Below the pieces are notes generated by a model. The model ran no database searches, had not been told where the DNA came from, and worked only from the letters and a program-made list of their open reading frames with translations. Shown here in pieces: positions 1 to 5,858 of a stretch of DNA of 6,628 bases. This DNA comes from Syntrophomonadaceae bacterium (GTDB taxonomy: Bacteria > Bacillota > Dethiobacteria > DTU022). The stretch is from positions 1 to 6,628 of the forward strand of contig PWMM01000216.1 of the NCBI GenBank assembly GCA_003558195.1. Direction: 5' to 3'. The position numbers were made by a program, and so were the translations under genes. Position 1 is the first letter of the stretch. Every line of letters begins with the position of its first letter.

Positions 1-72
1 CAACTTGCCCTTTTCCAGCAAGGCTACCCGGGTAGCCCGGTTATCACAATTGACTATAATTTTTTTATCAAT
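1..72 (-). CDS. rng: RNase E/G family ribonuclease, N-terminal 24 codons (partial, runs off the window)
   Basis: The frame from 72 down to 1 is open and encodes (I/M)DKKIIVNCDNRATRVALLE followed by KGKL. This has the shape of the RNase E/G N-terminus: a short lysine start, a hydrophobic strand, then an E/R-T-R-V-A-x-L-E element. The family consists of Mg-dependent endoribonucleases that process rRNA and decay mRNA, with an S1-like RNA-binding domain next. Only the extreme N-terminus is visible, so no catalytic residue can be checked. The identification also rests on position: in many clostridia an RNase G gene directly follows the TIGR03960/TIGR03936 pair and precedes rplU, rpmA and obgE. Between the preceding TGA (79-81) and the conserved sequence there is no ATG, GTG or TTG in frame. 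ATT at 72-70 is the only near-cognate start at the right place. A one-mismatch Shine-Dalgarno, GGATGTGA, lies six bases upstream at 79-86 and spans the upstream stop. A TTG at 71-69 is out of frame by one base across an A7 run. Confidence 0.8.
   Translation of the reverse strand, partial: MDKKIIVNCDNRATRVALLEKGKL
22..37. repeat. Perfect 16-bp palindrome inside the rng start region
   Basis: GGCTACCCGGGTAGCC reads the same on both strands. It lies about 35 bases into the ribonuclease gene, over its A-T-R-V-A codons. As RNA it could fold only with a very tight loop, so a duplex, a dimeric protein site or chance are all open. No second copy was seen in the window. Confidence 0.6.
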
Positions 73-78
73 AACTAC

Positions 79-813
79 TCACATCCCTTCAAAAAGAGGC
101 TGTAAAATTTGATCATCTCCCTGGTATAATCTTTCCCGGTGTATTTGCCAGCATGCATTATGGCAATTAATATTACCAGTATCTTTTTCAAGGCAATTAA
201 CAATAAAAAATGGCGAAATACCACCTCTGTTGCCTGCTTTCAGAAGCATCTTCAATTCAGTGCGTTCTGCCCCTTCGGATTGGCTAAAATATGCTTTAAT
301 AATGAAAGGCCTGACATTTACATAAGTTATTTTTTGTTTACTCTGCCTTTTTTGTTTTTTTTTCTTCTTTGCAGTTAAAATTTCATTCATAGCCATAAGC
401 CGTTCAAGGGCAGCATGATACTGTTCAAAACCAGGTTGCCTGCCATCGTATGCCTGAAGTGAAGCCTTATAATAAGCAGCACTTACCAGGGACGGGAGTA
501 GCGGAGCATCAAGCTCTGCTAATTTTGTTTTGCCTAAAAGCAGACCTTCAGGAATTTGCTCACTTAAAACCTGAGCAAAAAAATCTGTTGTTACATCAGC
601 TGACAAAAAAACTTCCCCGCACTCTTCTGAAGCTGTAACATTAACAGGCAGAGGCAAGGCAAGGTTAAAGCGCATATGAGGATTATAACCTTCACTGTAA
701 ACCAGAGGCAAACCACTTCTACGTAAAGCCCTCTGAAATAGCCTCATCAAATCCAGGTGCGAAATATGCTTCAAGGCATCAAGCCTGGAAAAACTAAATT
801 GAATCCGCCTCAT
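79..813 (-). CDS. TIGR03936 / DUF2344 radical-SAM-linked protein
   Basis: This 244-residue protein belongs to the family always found next to, or fused to, the TIGR03960 radical SAM protein. Its biochemical function is unknown. Family hallmarks near the N-terminus are HISHLDLMRLFQRALRRSGL (residues 16-35), then PLVYSEGYNPHMRF (36-49) and PLPVNVTASEE. LSEQIPEGLLL follows at about 83-93. The C-terminal part (about 163-240) resumes with YVNVRPFI, which fits the family's D-x-R-P strand. Between the two parts, residues 148-161 form a strongly basic linker with 9 of 14 residues Lys or Arg. It is encoded over an A9 run at 355-363 that stays in frame. The ATG at 813 is preceded by AAGGAG at 820-825 with a 6-base spacer. 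That site lies in the last codons of the upstream gene, whose stop is three bases before this start, so translation is probably coupled. The context suggests a shared RNA- or ribosome-related role with the following RNase gene, but this is inference. Confidence 0.9.
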   Translation of the reverse strand: MRRIQFSFSRLDALKHISHLDLMRLFQRALRRSGLPLVYSEGYNPHMRFNLALPLPVNVTASEECGEVFLSADVTTDFFAQVLSEQIPEGLLLGKTKLAELDAPLLPSLVSAAYYKASLQAYDGRQPGFEQYHAALERLMAMNEILTAKKKKKQKRQSKQKITYVNVRPFIIKAYFSQSEGAERTELKMLLKAGNRGGISPFFIVNCLEKDTGNINCHNACWQIHRERLYQGDDQILQPLFEGM

Positions 814-816
814 TAG

Positions 817-2595
817 TTACTCCTTGTAAGAGCTCTCTTGTTCTAAAGCTTTGCGATGCTCCTTAACCAAAACATCTCTGTTTATCCCGCAATTGAGGTG
901 ATCCCAGGGCAAAAGATCTTCATAATTGAAGTAGCGCTGAGCATAGTCTTCACCCTTAATGCTTGTTTCTTCGAAAGCTTTATGCCACAAAGACATTGAA
1001 AAATACTCTGACCATCCATCAAAACGACAGCCAAGTTTAAATGCTTTTTCCAGCACAGGAGCCAGGCGCCGATCTCCACGTGCAAAAACCGCTTCCAAAA
1101 AACTGGTTTCACCATCATGCCAGCTTAAGTTGATACCGGCTATTTTTTTTAAACCCTGTTGAATTATTTCCTGCCTTAAGGTTATTTCGTCAAGGCTTAA
1201 CTGCGGCTCCCACTGAAACGGGGTGTGAGCTTTTGGAACAAAGGTGGATACACTGACTGAAAGAGCAATCTTGGTCTTGGATTGATTTCGGCAAAAAGTC
1301 CTGATTCGGCAACATAAATCTACTATCGCTTCTACATCTTCAATTATTTCAGTAGGCAATCCGATCATAAAATATAGTTTAAAACCTTGCCAGCCTGCCC
1401 TTAAAGCATCATCTAAAGCTGAAAAAATATCATTCTCGGTTATATCTTTTTTTATTACCTGGCGCAATCGCTCTGTTGCTGCTTCCGGGGCAAAGGTAAG
1501 GTTGCTGCGCTTGCCCCGATGCAATCTTTCTGCTAACTTAACTGAGTAAGAGTCGAGGCGCAATGAAGGGAGGTTACATTTTACCTGCTCTCCACTAAAT
1601 ACCCGATCCAGTTCATCAATAAGGCTTTCAAGATCTGGATAGTCTGTACTGCTTAAAGAAGACAGGGAAAGCTCTTCATAACCGGTAAGCGAGATTTGTT
1701 TTTGGGCTGCTTCAATAATTTTTTCTCTACTACGAAACCTGACTGGCCTAAAGATATAAGCAGCCTGACAAAAACGACAACCTCGCTTGCATCCGCGAAA
1801 CAGTTCAATTACTGCCCGATCATGGATGGTTTGAACATAAGGAACAACAGGAGCTACAGGGTAAAGAGAATTATCAAGCTCATTAACCAGGCACTTTTTC
1901 ACTGAATCAGGAGCTTTGGATTCAATTTTTTTTAGGTTAATAAGCTTACCCTGGTTATAAACCGGCTGGTAAAAAGATGGCACATAAACTCCCTGCAGCT
2001 CAGATAGGTTAAGCAATATTTGTTTTCGACTAAGTTTCTTTTGTTTCAAATCTTTATACAGTTTGAGCAAATCAGGCAGGCATTCTTCAGATTCCCCCAG
2101 GATGAAAAAGTCAAAAAAAGGAGCCAGTGGTTCAGGGTTAAAAGCACAGGGTCCGCCACCTACAACTAAAGGATCAGGTTCATTTCGCTTTTCGCTATAA
2201 AGGGAAACCCCGGAGAGATCAAGCATATTAACAACATTACTAAAGCTTAACTCATATTGCAAGGAAAATCCAATCAGATCAAATTTATGGAGTGGTGTCC
2301 CGCTTTCCAGGGAGAAAAGTGGCAAACCGTGTTCCCGCAGCAGAGCCTCCATGTCGATAGCAGGAGCAAATACTCTTTCCATCAGCAGCCCAGGGTTGCT
2401 GTTGACGCTTTCATACAGGATTTTCAACCCATGATTAGACATCCCTACCTCATAAAGATCGGGAAAAGCCATCACCATTTTTACATCTGCAGCGGCATGA
2501 TCCTTATGCCATGAATTCCATTCATTACCCCTATAACGGGCTGGTTTCTGCACTTGCAGGAGAAGATTATCAATTGTGTGAACTGCATCAGCCAT
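817..2595 (-). CDS. TIGR03960 family B12-binding-like radical SAM protein
   Basis: This 592-residue protein has an N-terminal B12-binding-like Rossmann region (about 35-185) and a radical SAM TIM-barrel core (about 255-490). The SAM cluster motif is FRGCKRGCRFC, with Cys269, Cys273 and Cys276 (CxxxCxxC) to bind the 4Fe-4S cluster that cleaves S-adenosylmethionine. Other family marks are QKPARYRGNEWN (16-27), AFPDLYEVGMSNHGLKILY (43-61), GGGPCAFNPEPLAPFFD (146-162), LYFMIGLPTE (407-416), FARGDRRL (504-511) and LPWDHLNCGI (562-571). The canonical cobalamin motif DxHxxG is not evident, so B12 use is uncertain. The length matches the unfused form; in some relatives this protein and the DUF2344 protein are one chain. 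The substrate is unknown. The start at 2595 keeps the conserved N-terminus but has only a weak ribosome site (GTGATG). The gene follows a 123-base gap, so it may begin a new transcription unit with DUF2344 and rng. Confidence 0.93.
   Translation of the reverse strand: MADAVHTIDNLLLQVQKPARYRGNEWNSWHKDHAAADVKMVMAFPDLYEVGMSNHGLKILYESVNSNPGLLMERVFAPAIDMEALLREHGLPLFSLESGTPLHKFDLIGFSLQYELSFSNVVNMLDLSGVSLYSEKRNEPDPLVVGGGPCAFNPEPLAPFFDFFILGESEECLPDLLKLYKDLKQKKLSRKQILLNLSELQGVYVPSFYQPVYNQGKLINLKKIESKAPDSVKKCLVNELDNSLYPVAPVVPYVQTIHDRAVIELFRGCKRGCRFCQAAYIFRPVRFRSREKIIEAAQKQISLTGYEELSLSSLSSTDYPDLESLIDELDRVFSGEQVKCNLPSLRLDSYSVKLAERLHRGKRSNLTFAPEAATERLRQVIKKDITENDIFSALDDALRAGWQGFKLYFMIGLPTEIIEDVEAIVDLCCRIRTFCRNQSKTKIALSVSVSTFVPKAHTPFQWEPQLSLDEITLRQEIIQQGLKKIAGINLSWHDGETSFLEAVFARGDRRLAPVLEKAFKLGCRFDGWSEYFSMSLWHKAFEETSIKGEDYAQRYFNYEDLLPWDHLNCGINRDVLVKEHRKALEQESSYKE
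820..825 (-). promoter_or_regulatory. Shine-Dalgarno for the DUF2344 gene, embedded in the upstream gene's end
   Basis: AAGGAG on the minus strand forms the last two sense codons (Lys, Glu) of the TIGR03960 gene, followed at once by its TAA. It sits six bases before the ATG at 813. The arrangement confirms this start and implies co-transcription with translational coupling. Confidence 0.75.
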
Positions 2596-2718
2596 ATTTA
2601 CACATCACTATCTTATTCATTTCTCTTGATATAGAAAACTTATTTTAAGCTATATCTTTCAAAGCACGCCAGCTTCATAATATCATAAATATGGCCTTTT
2701 AATAACCATAAGCTATTT
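2596..2718. other. Intergenic gap at a synteny break between radC and the radical SAM gene
   Basis: This 123-base AT-rich stretch holds no gene. On the minus strand TTATTA (2700-2705) and TATTAT (2677-2682), 17 bases apart, could be a weak sigma-70-type promoter for the radical SAM gene, but AT-rich DNA gives such matches by chance. A small hairpin TATGG/CCATA (2690-2694 and 2706-2710) just after radC has no U-tract and is not a convincing terminator. TAAGCTAT occurs twice (2646-2653 and 2709-2716). I see no remnant of mreB or any other gene. Confidence 0.5.
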
Positions 2719-3408
2719 TTATAGCAATCCTTTTTCCCTGAAACTAAAAAAACAACCATCACCAATAATGATATGATCCCTTACAGTAATCCCGAGGATA
2801 TTACCGGCATCGACAAGTCGCCGGGTGACCTCCAGGTCTTGCTGGCTGGGAGTTGGGTCCCCGCTGGGGTGATTGTGAAACAGGATAATTGAAGCTGCGC
2901 TTTTTCTGAGGGGAGTAATAAACAACTCTCTTGGATGAACAATGGAAGCATTTAAACTGCCGACAGAGATTTCTTCCCTGGAAATAATACTGTTCTTGGT
3001 GTTTAATAACAATACTTTGAAATACTCTTTCTTTTTATAGCGTAATTCTTCCATGAATAATGCAGCAGCCTGGCTGGGAGTTGTAATCGAACCAGCTTCT
3101 TCCCTGGGGGAAGTGGCTAAACGGGAACCAAGTTCAAGAGCTGCTTTAATGGTAACCGCCTTGTCAGGCCCGATCCCCTTATTTTCCTGTAATTCTTCCA
3201 GGGATAGATCCGGCAGGTTGCGTAACCCTCCACTTTTAGAAATAATTCTTGTCGCCAGCTGAACAGCTGATTCCGCTTTATTACCAATCCGCAGTAAAAT
3301 TGCCAGAAGCTCAGCATTAGAAAGGGCACCTGCTCCCATTTTTATTAATTTTTCCCGGGGTCTTTCCTCAAGGGGCAATTTTTTTATAGTTATGCTTTCA
3401 TTTTTCAT
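2719..3408 (-). CDS. radC: RadC family JAB1/MPN-domain protein (UPF0758)
   Basis: This is a 229-residue protein from the ATG at 3408. The N-terminal half carries the family's LPLEERPREKLIKMGAGALS opening, the LSNAELLAILLRIG stretch and a helix-hairpin-helix-like NKGIGPDKAVTIKAALELG (about 76-94). The C-terminal MPN domain has EEISVGSLNASIVHPRE and the metal site LFHNHPSGDPTPSQQD. This gives His178, His180 and Asp191 in the HxH...D arrangement of JAMM metalloproteins, so the zinc site is intact. Despite the name, a direct DNA repair role is not established for the family; its cellular substrate is unknown. Start choice: AAGGAG at 3416-3421 is seven bases from ATG 3408 but only one base from the GTG at 3414, so ATG is preferred. 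The gene overlaps the end of maf by 11 bases, which implies one transcript and coupled translation. In many clostridia mreB comes next, but not here. Confidence 0.95.
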   Translation of the reverse strand: MKNESITIKKLPLEERPREKLIKMGAGALSNAELLAILLRIGNKAESAVQLATRIISKSGGLRNLPDLSLEELQENKGIGPDKAVTIKAALELGSRLATSPREEAGSITTPSQAAALFMEELRYKKKEYFKVLLLNTKNSIISREEISVGSLNASIVHPRELFITPLRKSAASIILFHNHPSGDPTPSQQDLEVTRRLVDAGNILGITVRDHIIIGDGCFFSFREKGLL

Positions 3409-4000
3409 GTCCACTCTCCTTAGTAGTGATCCAGGTTGGAACTTTCATTTCCTTCAACATTTCATAAAGCAAGCTCAGGGGTAAACCTACAACATTAAAG
3501 TAACAACCTTCGATTTTATCAATAAACATTGCTCCCCGTCCCTGGATTCCATAAGCACCTGCTTTATCAAAAGGCTCCCCAGTTTTAAGATAACGCTCGA
3601 CTTGTTCTTCTTCCAGCAATTTCATCCATACTTTGGTCTTTGCATAGTTAGTTATCATTTTCTCTGAAACTATATCTAATAAAGCAAGGCCGGTAAAAAC
3701 TTCATGCACATTTCCACTAAGCATAAAAAGCATTCTACGGGCATCATCTTCATCTACCGGTTTACCCAGGTATAAGCCTTCTAAAATTACCAGAGTATCT
3801 GCTGCCAGCACAAATCCGCTCTTAAAGCGTCCGGCCGTAGCCAATGCTTTCTCCCGGGCCAGCTTTTCAACCATGAACCCGGGTTTTTTTGTAAACCTTA
3901 AATGTTCATCAATACCGGGTTCTGAAATCGTAAATGATAAACCAGCCTGCTTTAAAAGATCAGCCCGGCGGGGAGACGCAGAAGCCAGGATCAGGCTCAT
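3398..4000 (-). CDS. maf: Maf nucleoside triphosphate pyrophosphatase (probable dTTP/UTP-type)
   Basis: This 200-residue cytosolic enzyme is of the Maf/HAM1-like fold. The family hydrolyses canonical or modified nucleoside triphosphates to the monophosphate and pyrophosphate, and has been linked to septum control in Bacillus. Visible motifs are LILASASPRRADLLKQAGL (3-21, the substrate loop SxSPRR), LAREKA (46-51), LAADTLVILEGLYLGKP (64-80, with the catalytic Asp of AADT), LSGNVHEVFTGLAL (93-106), FDKAGAYGIQGRGAMFI (122-138) and NVVGLPLSLL (148-157). The KAGAYGIQG form and general layout suit the YhdE/dTTP-UTP branch rather than the YceF/m7GTP branch, but this is judged by eye. The ATG at 4000 overlaps the TGA of the Gx gene as ATGA, and its own stop lies inside radC, so the three genes form a tight unit. 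The ribosome site is weak, which fits translational coupling. Confidence 0.95.
   Translation of the reverse strand: MSLILASASPRRADLLKQAGLSFTISEPGIDEHLRFTKKPGFMVEKLAREKALATAGRFKSGFVLAADTLVILEGLYLGKPVDEDDARRMLFMLSGNVHEVFTGLALLDIVSEKMITNYAKTKVWMKLLEEEQVERYLKTGEPFDKAGAYGIQGRGAMFIDKIEGCYFNVVGLPLSLLYEMLKEMKVPTWITTKESGHEK
3416..3421 (-). promoter_or_regulatory. Shine-Dalgarno that decides the radC start
   Basis: AAGGAG lies inside the 3' end of maf, seven bases before the ATG at 3408. A GTG at 3414, two codons upstream, is only one base beyond this site and is therefore an unlikely start. Confidence 0.7.
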
Positions 4001-4560
4001 GAGGGACCACCCGGGCTTGTTTGCCTGATCATTCGGCCGGTGACACCATGCAGATAGTAGGCTGCCAGTCCGGTGAAGATACCAGTCGGAATTGAAAGCA
4101 ATAATAAAAATGGATAGTAACCTTTTATGAGTTCAATGCTGGAAATAATAATACTGGCCATACCGAGTTGGGTTAAGTTATGTATGGCCGCCCCAACCAC
4201 GCTGACCGAAACCATGCTGACCAGCCCCTTCCTTTGAAATAGAAGCATAAAAGCCATGGCTAAACAACTTGTCAGTCCAGCGGCAAGGCTCAACCAAAAA
4301 CCAAAACCGAATAGACCTCCTACAAAAATACTGCCCAACACCGAACGAATAGTAGCAACTAATAGCCCGCTGCGCAAACCAAACAATACTAATGTTAGCA
4401 AAGTAATAATATTGGCAAGACCAATTCGGACTCCAGGAACCGGCATTGGTAAAGGCATGGCAGCCTCAACAGTATGAATAACTACCGCAAATGTAACGAG
4501 CAGAGCCAGGTAAGTAAGATATTGCAAGCGGTTTCTAATCCGCAAACCAGAATCCTGCAT
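3997..4560 (-). CDS. Gx transporter family / HepI-like membrane protein (PF07456 type)
   Basis: This hydrophobic integral membrane protein is about 187 residues long with roughly five or six transmembrane helices. The diagnostic stretch is PVPGVRIGLANIITLL, just after the first helix, and a second conserved element is GAAIHNLTQLG. Databases call the family heptaprenyl diphosphate synthase component I or Gx transporter. The enzyme name is doubtful; the sequence looks like an S-component-type small-molecule carrier, and the substrate is unknown. Start: ATG 4560 has AAAGGG at 4569-4574 with an 8-base spacer. ATG 4584, eight codons upstream, has only a poor site and would add MFSERVIQ. The C-terminus overlaps maf as ATGA. 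ApbE is 93 bases upstream, with no terminator seen between, so both may share a transcript. Relatives of ApbE and this family occur together in flavin-linked redox loci, often with a NusG-domain-II protein, which is not present in the gap here. Confidence 0.88.
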   Translation of the reverse strand: MQDSGLRIRNRLQYLTYLALLVTFAVVIHTVEAAMPLPMPVPGVRIGLANIITLLTLVLFGLRSGLLVATIRSVLGSIFVGGLFGFGFWLSLAAGLTSCLAMAFMLLFQRKGLVSMVSVSVVGAAIHNLTQLGMASIIISSIELIKGYYPFLLLLSIPTGIFTGLAAYYLHGVTGRMIRQTSPGGPS

Positions 4561-4568
4561 TTGAATAA

Positions 4569-4574
4569 CCCTTT
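4569..4574 (-). promoter_or_regulatory. Ribosome binding site deciding the Gx gene start
   Basis: AAAGGG, within GGAAAGGG, lies eight bases before the ATG at 4560. The alternative ATG at 4584 is preceded only by TTAGAGTAA. This favours the shorter protein. Confidence 0.5.
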
Positions 4575-4653
4575 CCGAGAACATTTACTCTAATATTAAC
4601 AGCAGCGACCTTAAAAAATCGATTATTACATCAAAGGTATTGTGGTATTTAAT

Positions 4654-5730
4654 TTACCGCTCAAGTTCTATTAAGTCTTGCAGGCCGCTGGTATAAGTAA
4701 CATTTAATTCTGGGGTTATAAAAACACCCTCCGTATTCTTTAGTTCTTCAATCAGCATAAATCCAGCATCTATACCGAGAATGAAAGCTGCAGTTGATAA
4801 AACATCAGCATCCAAGGTCTTGTCTGCTATTACAGTTACGCTGGCTAGCTCTTGAGCCGGTTTACCGGTATGGGGATCAAGAAGATGATGATACTTAATA
4901 CCATCTTTTTCAAAAGCACGTTCATAATCACCAGAAGTATCAATAGATCGATCAACTAATGGCAGTACAGCAACCATGTCTCCTTCGTCCCGGGGATTTC
5001 TAATGCCAATTCGCCAGGGTTCACCATCAGGCCGGTAGCCTAGTAATCCTATATCACCGGCATTAACGTAAGCATTGTTAATTTCGGCTTTCCTAAGTAT
5101 TTCCAGGGATTGATCGACAATAAATCCTTTGGCAATGCCACCCAGTTCTAAACCCATGCCTTCCAAAGGTAAATAGATGCTATTATCATTCTCATTAAGC
5201 TCTATCAAGGAATAATCTACCAGCTCTAAAACCCTTTCTATCTCCTGTTCATCAGGCACCCTGTAATCATATTCAGAAAAAAACCCCCACAGGTCAGTTA
5301 GCGGAGCTATGGTTGGATCAAAAGTACCGCCCGTTAACTCGGCATACTGAATTGCTTTTTCTGTCACATAAAAAACTTCTTTGCTGACCGGAACCGGTTC
5401 CTGCCCGGCACTATTATTAACTTTTGTAACATCACTGCCTGGAATACTCCTGCTAAATAGTTTTTCTAAACGCTCAACTTCGTTAAAGATATCATCCCTG
5501 ACTTTTTCAGCAGCTCTTATCCCCCGGGCTTGAAACCTGATCTCCAGTACCGTATCCATAGCTATATGAGAATAAGTGAAGGTGTTAACGACATGGTGCG
5601 TACGGGTATAAAAGTAACCAGAGAATAATAATACAACTAGCAACGGAACAAGGTAAAGCGGTTTTAAAGAATTTTTTAAATTTTTGGTTTTAGTTGCCCC
5701 AAAATTACTGGCCTGGTTATTTAATTTAAT
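4654..5730 (-). CDS. apbE: Membrane-anchored FAD:protein FMN transferase (ApbE)
   Basis: ApbE transfers FMN from FAD to a Thr or Ser of extracytoplasmic redox proteins such as NqrC- or RnfG-type subunits and FMN-binding domains, using Mg2+. Numbering from the Leu codon TTG at 5643, the motifs are AMDT (28-31), GGTFDPTIAPLTDLWGF (105-121), LELGGIAKGFIVDQ (165-178), NAGDIGLLG (194-202), DTSGDYER (235-242), HHLLDPHTGKPAQ (252-264) and TLDADVLSTAAFILG (276-290). All family motifs are present, so it should be active. Start: TTG 5643 has no ribosome site and would cut into the membrane segment. The open frame continues upstream without ATG, GTG or TTG to two ATT codons (5733, 5730). These lie five and eight bases behind a strong AGGAGG at 5739-5744. 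Starting at ATT 5730 gives about 358 residues with a basic N-region (several Lys) before the hydrophobic LYLVPLLVVLLFSGYFY, a normal signal anchor without a lipobox cysteine. No flavin acceptor protein is visible in the window. Confidence 0.93.
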   Translation of the reverse strand: MKLNNQASNFGATKTKNLKNSLKPLYLVPLLVVLLFSGYFYTRTHHVVNTFTYSHIAMDTVLEIRFQARGIRAAEKVRDDIFNEVERLEKLFSRSIPGSDVTKVNNSAGQEPVPVSKEVFYVTEKAIQYAELTGGTFDPTIAPLTDLWGFFSEYDYRVPDEQEIERVLELVDYSLIELNENDNSIYLPLEGMGLELGGIAKGFIVDQSLEILRKAEINNAYVNAGDIGLLGYRPDGEPWRIGIRNPRDEGDMVAVLPLVDRSIDTSGDYERAFEKDGIKYHHLLDPHTGKPAQELASVTVIADKTLDADVLSTAAFILGIDAGFMLIEELKNTEGVFITPELNVTYTSGLQDLIELER

Positions 5731-5738
5731 AATCCTTT

Positions 5739-5744
5739 CCTCCT
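5739..5744 (-). promoter_or_regulatory. Strong Shine-Dalgarno pointing to an AUU start for apbE
   Basis: AGGAGG, within GAGGAGGAAAGG, is the best ribosome site in the window. In the apbE frame the only initiator-like codons at correct spacing are ATT 5733 (five bases) and ATT 5730 (eight bases). An ATG at 5747-5745 overlaps this site but opens another frame of only eight codons, ending in TAA at 5721-5723. Confidence 0.6.
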
Positions 5745-5797
5745 CATTTTATGCCTGAATCACTTACTATGAATTATCTTGCACTGGATAGATTAAA

Positions 5798-5828
5798 GGA
5801 CAGGGTATCTAAATTATTCACCCTGTCC
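5798..5828 (-). terminator. Hairpin terminator after the antiporter-like gene
   Basis: GGACAGGG and CCCTGTCC form a perfect 8-bp GC-rich stem around a 15-base AT-rich loop, starting 30 bases after the stop codon of the antiporter-like gene. On the minus strand it is followed by TTTAATCT, a short and imperfect U-tract, so termination may be partial. The plus strand is similar (ATTTAAG follows), but no plus-strand gene needs it. Confidence 0.6.
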
Positions 5829-5858
5829 ATTTAAGTTGGAACCCTCCACATTTTAAGA

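Larger units (their letters stand above)
5731..5858. other. Intergenic region between the antiporter-like gene and apbE
   Basis: The 128 bases hold, in minus-strand order, the terminator hairpin (5798-5828), an AT-rich stretch, and the apbE ribosome site. GATAAT at 5773-5778 resembles a -10 element, but no acceptable -35 lies at the right distance. The promoter of apbE is therefore not identified, and read-through from upstream is possible. Confidence 0.45.

Noticed and set aside
79..84. UGA read-through joining the DUF2344 protein in frame to the ribonuclease.
   Set aside because: The frames do match across TGA, but no read-through signal or Sec-type structure is visible, and maf and the Gx gene use TGA as an ordinary stop.
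450..638. Plus-strand open frames inside the minus-strand genes (for example 450-638, 1696-1905, 2257-2514).
   Set aside because: They overlap well-supported conserved genes, show no family resemblance and have no ribosome sites.
3870..3892. A GC-rich palindrome followed by a T-run on the plus strand, resembling a terminator.
   Set aside because: It lies within maf coding sequence (Lys-Lys-Pro-Gly codons) and on the opposite strand no gene ends there.
5390..5401. The 12-bp palindrome GGAACCGGTTCC inside apbE.
   Set aside because: Palindromes of this length are expected once or twice by chance in a window of this size, and it lies deep in coding sequence.
5721..5747. An eight-codon ATG frame overlapping the apbE ribosome site as a regulatory leader peptide.
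   Set aside because: It has no ribosome site of its own, and its sequence is mostly the apbE Shine-Dalgarno read as codons. It is noted only as a possible sign of a one-base error.
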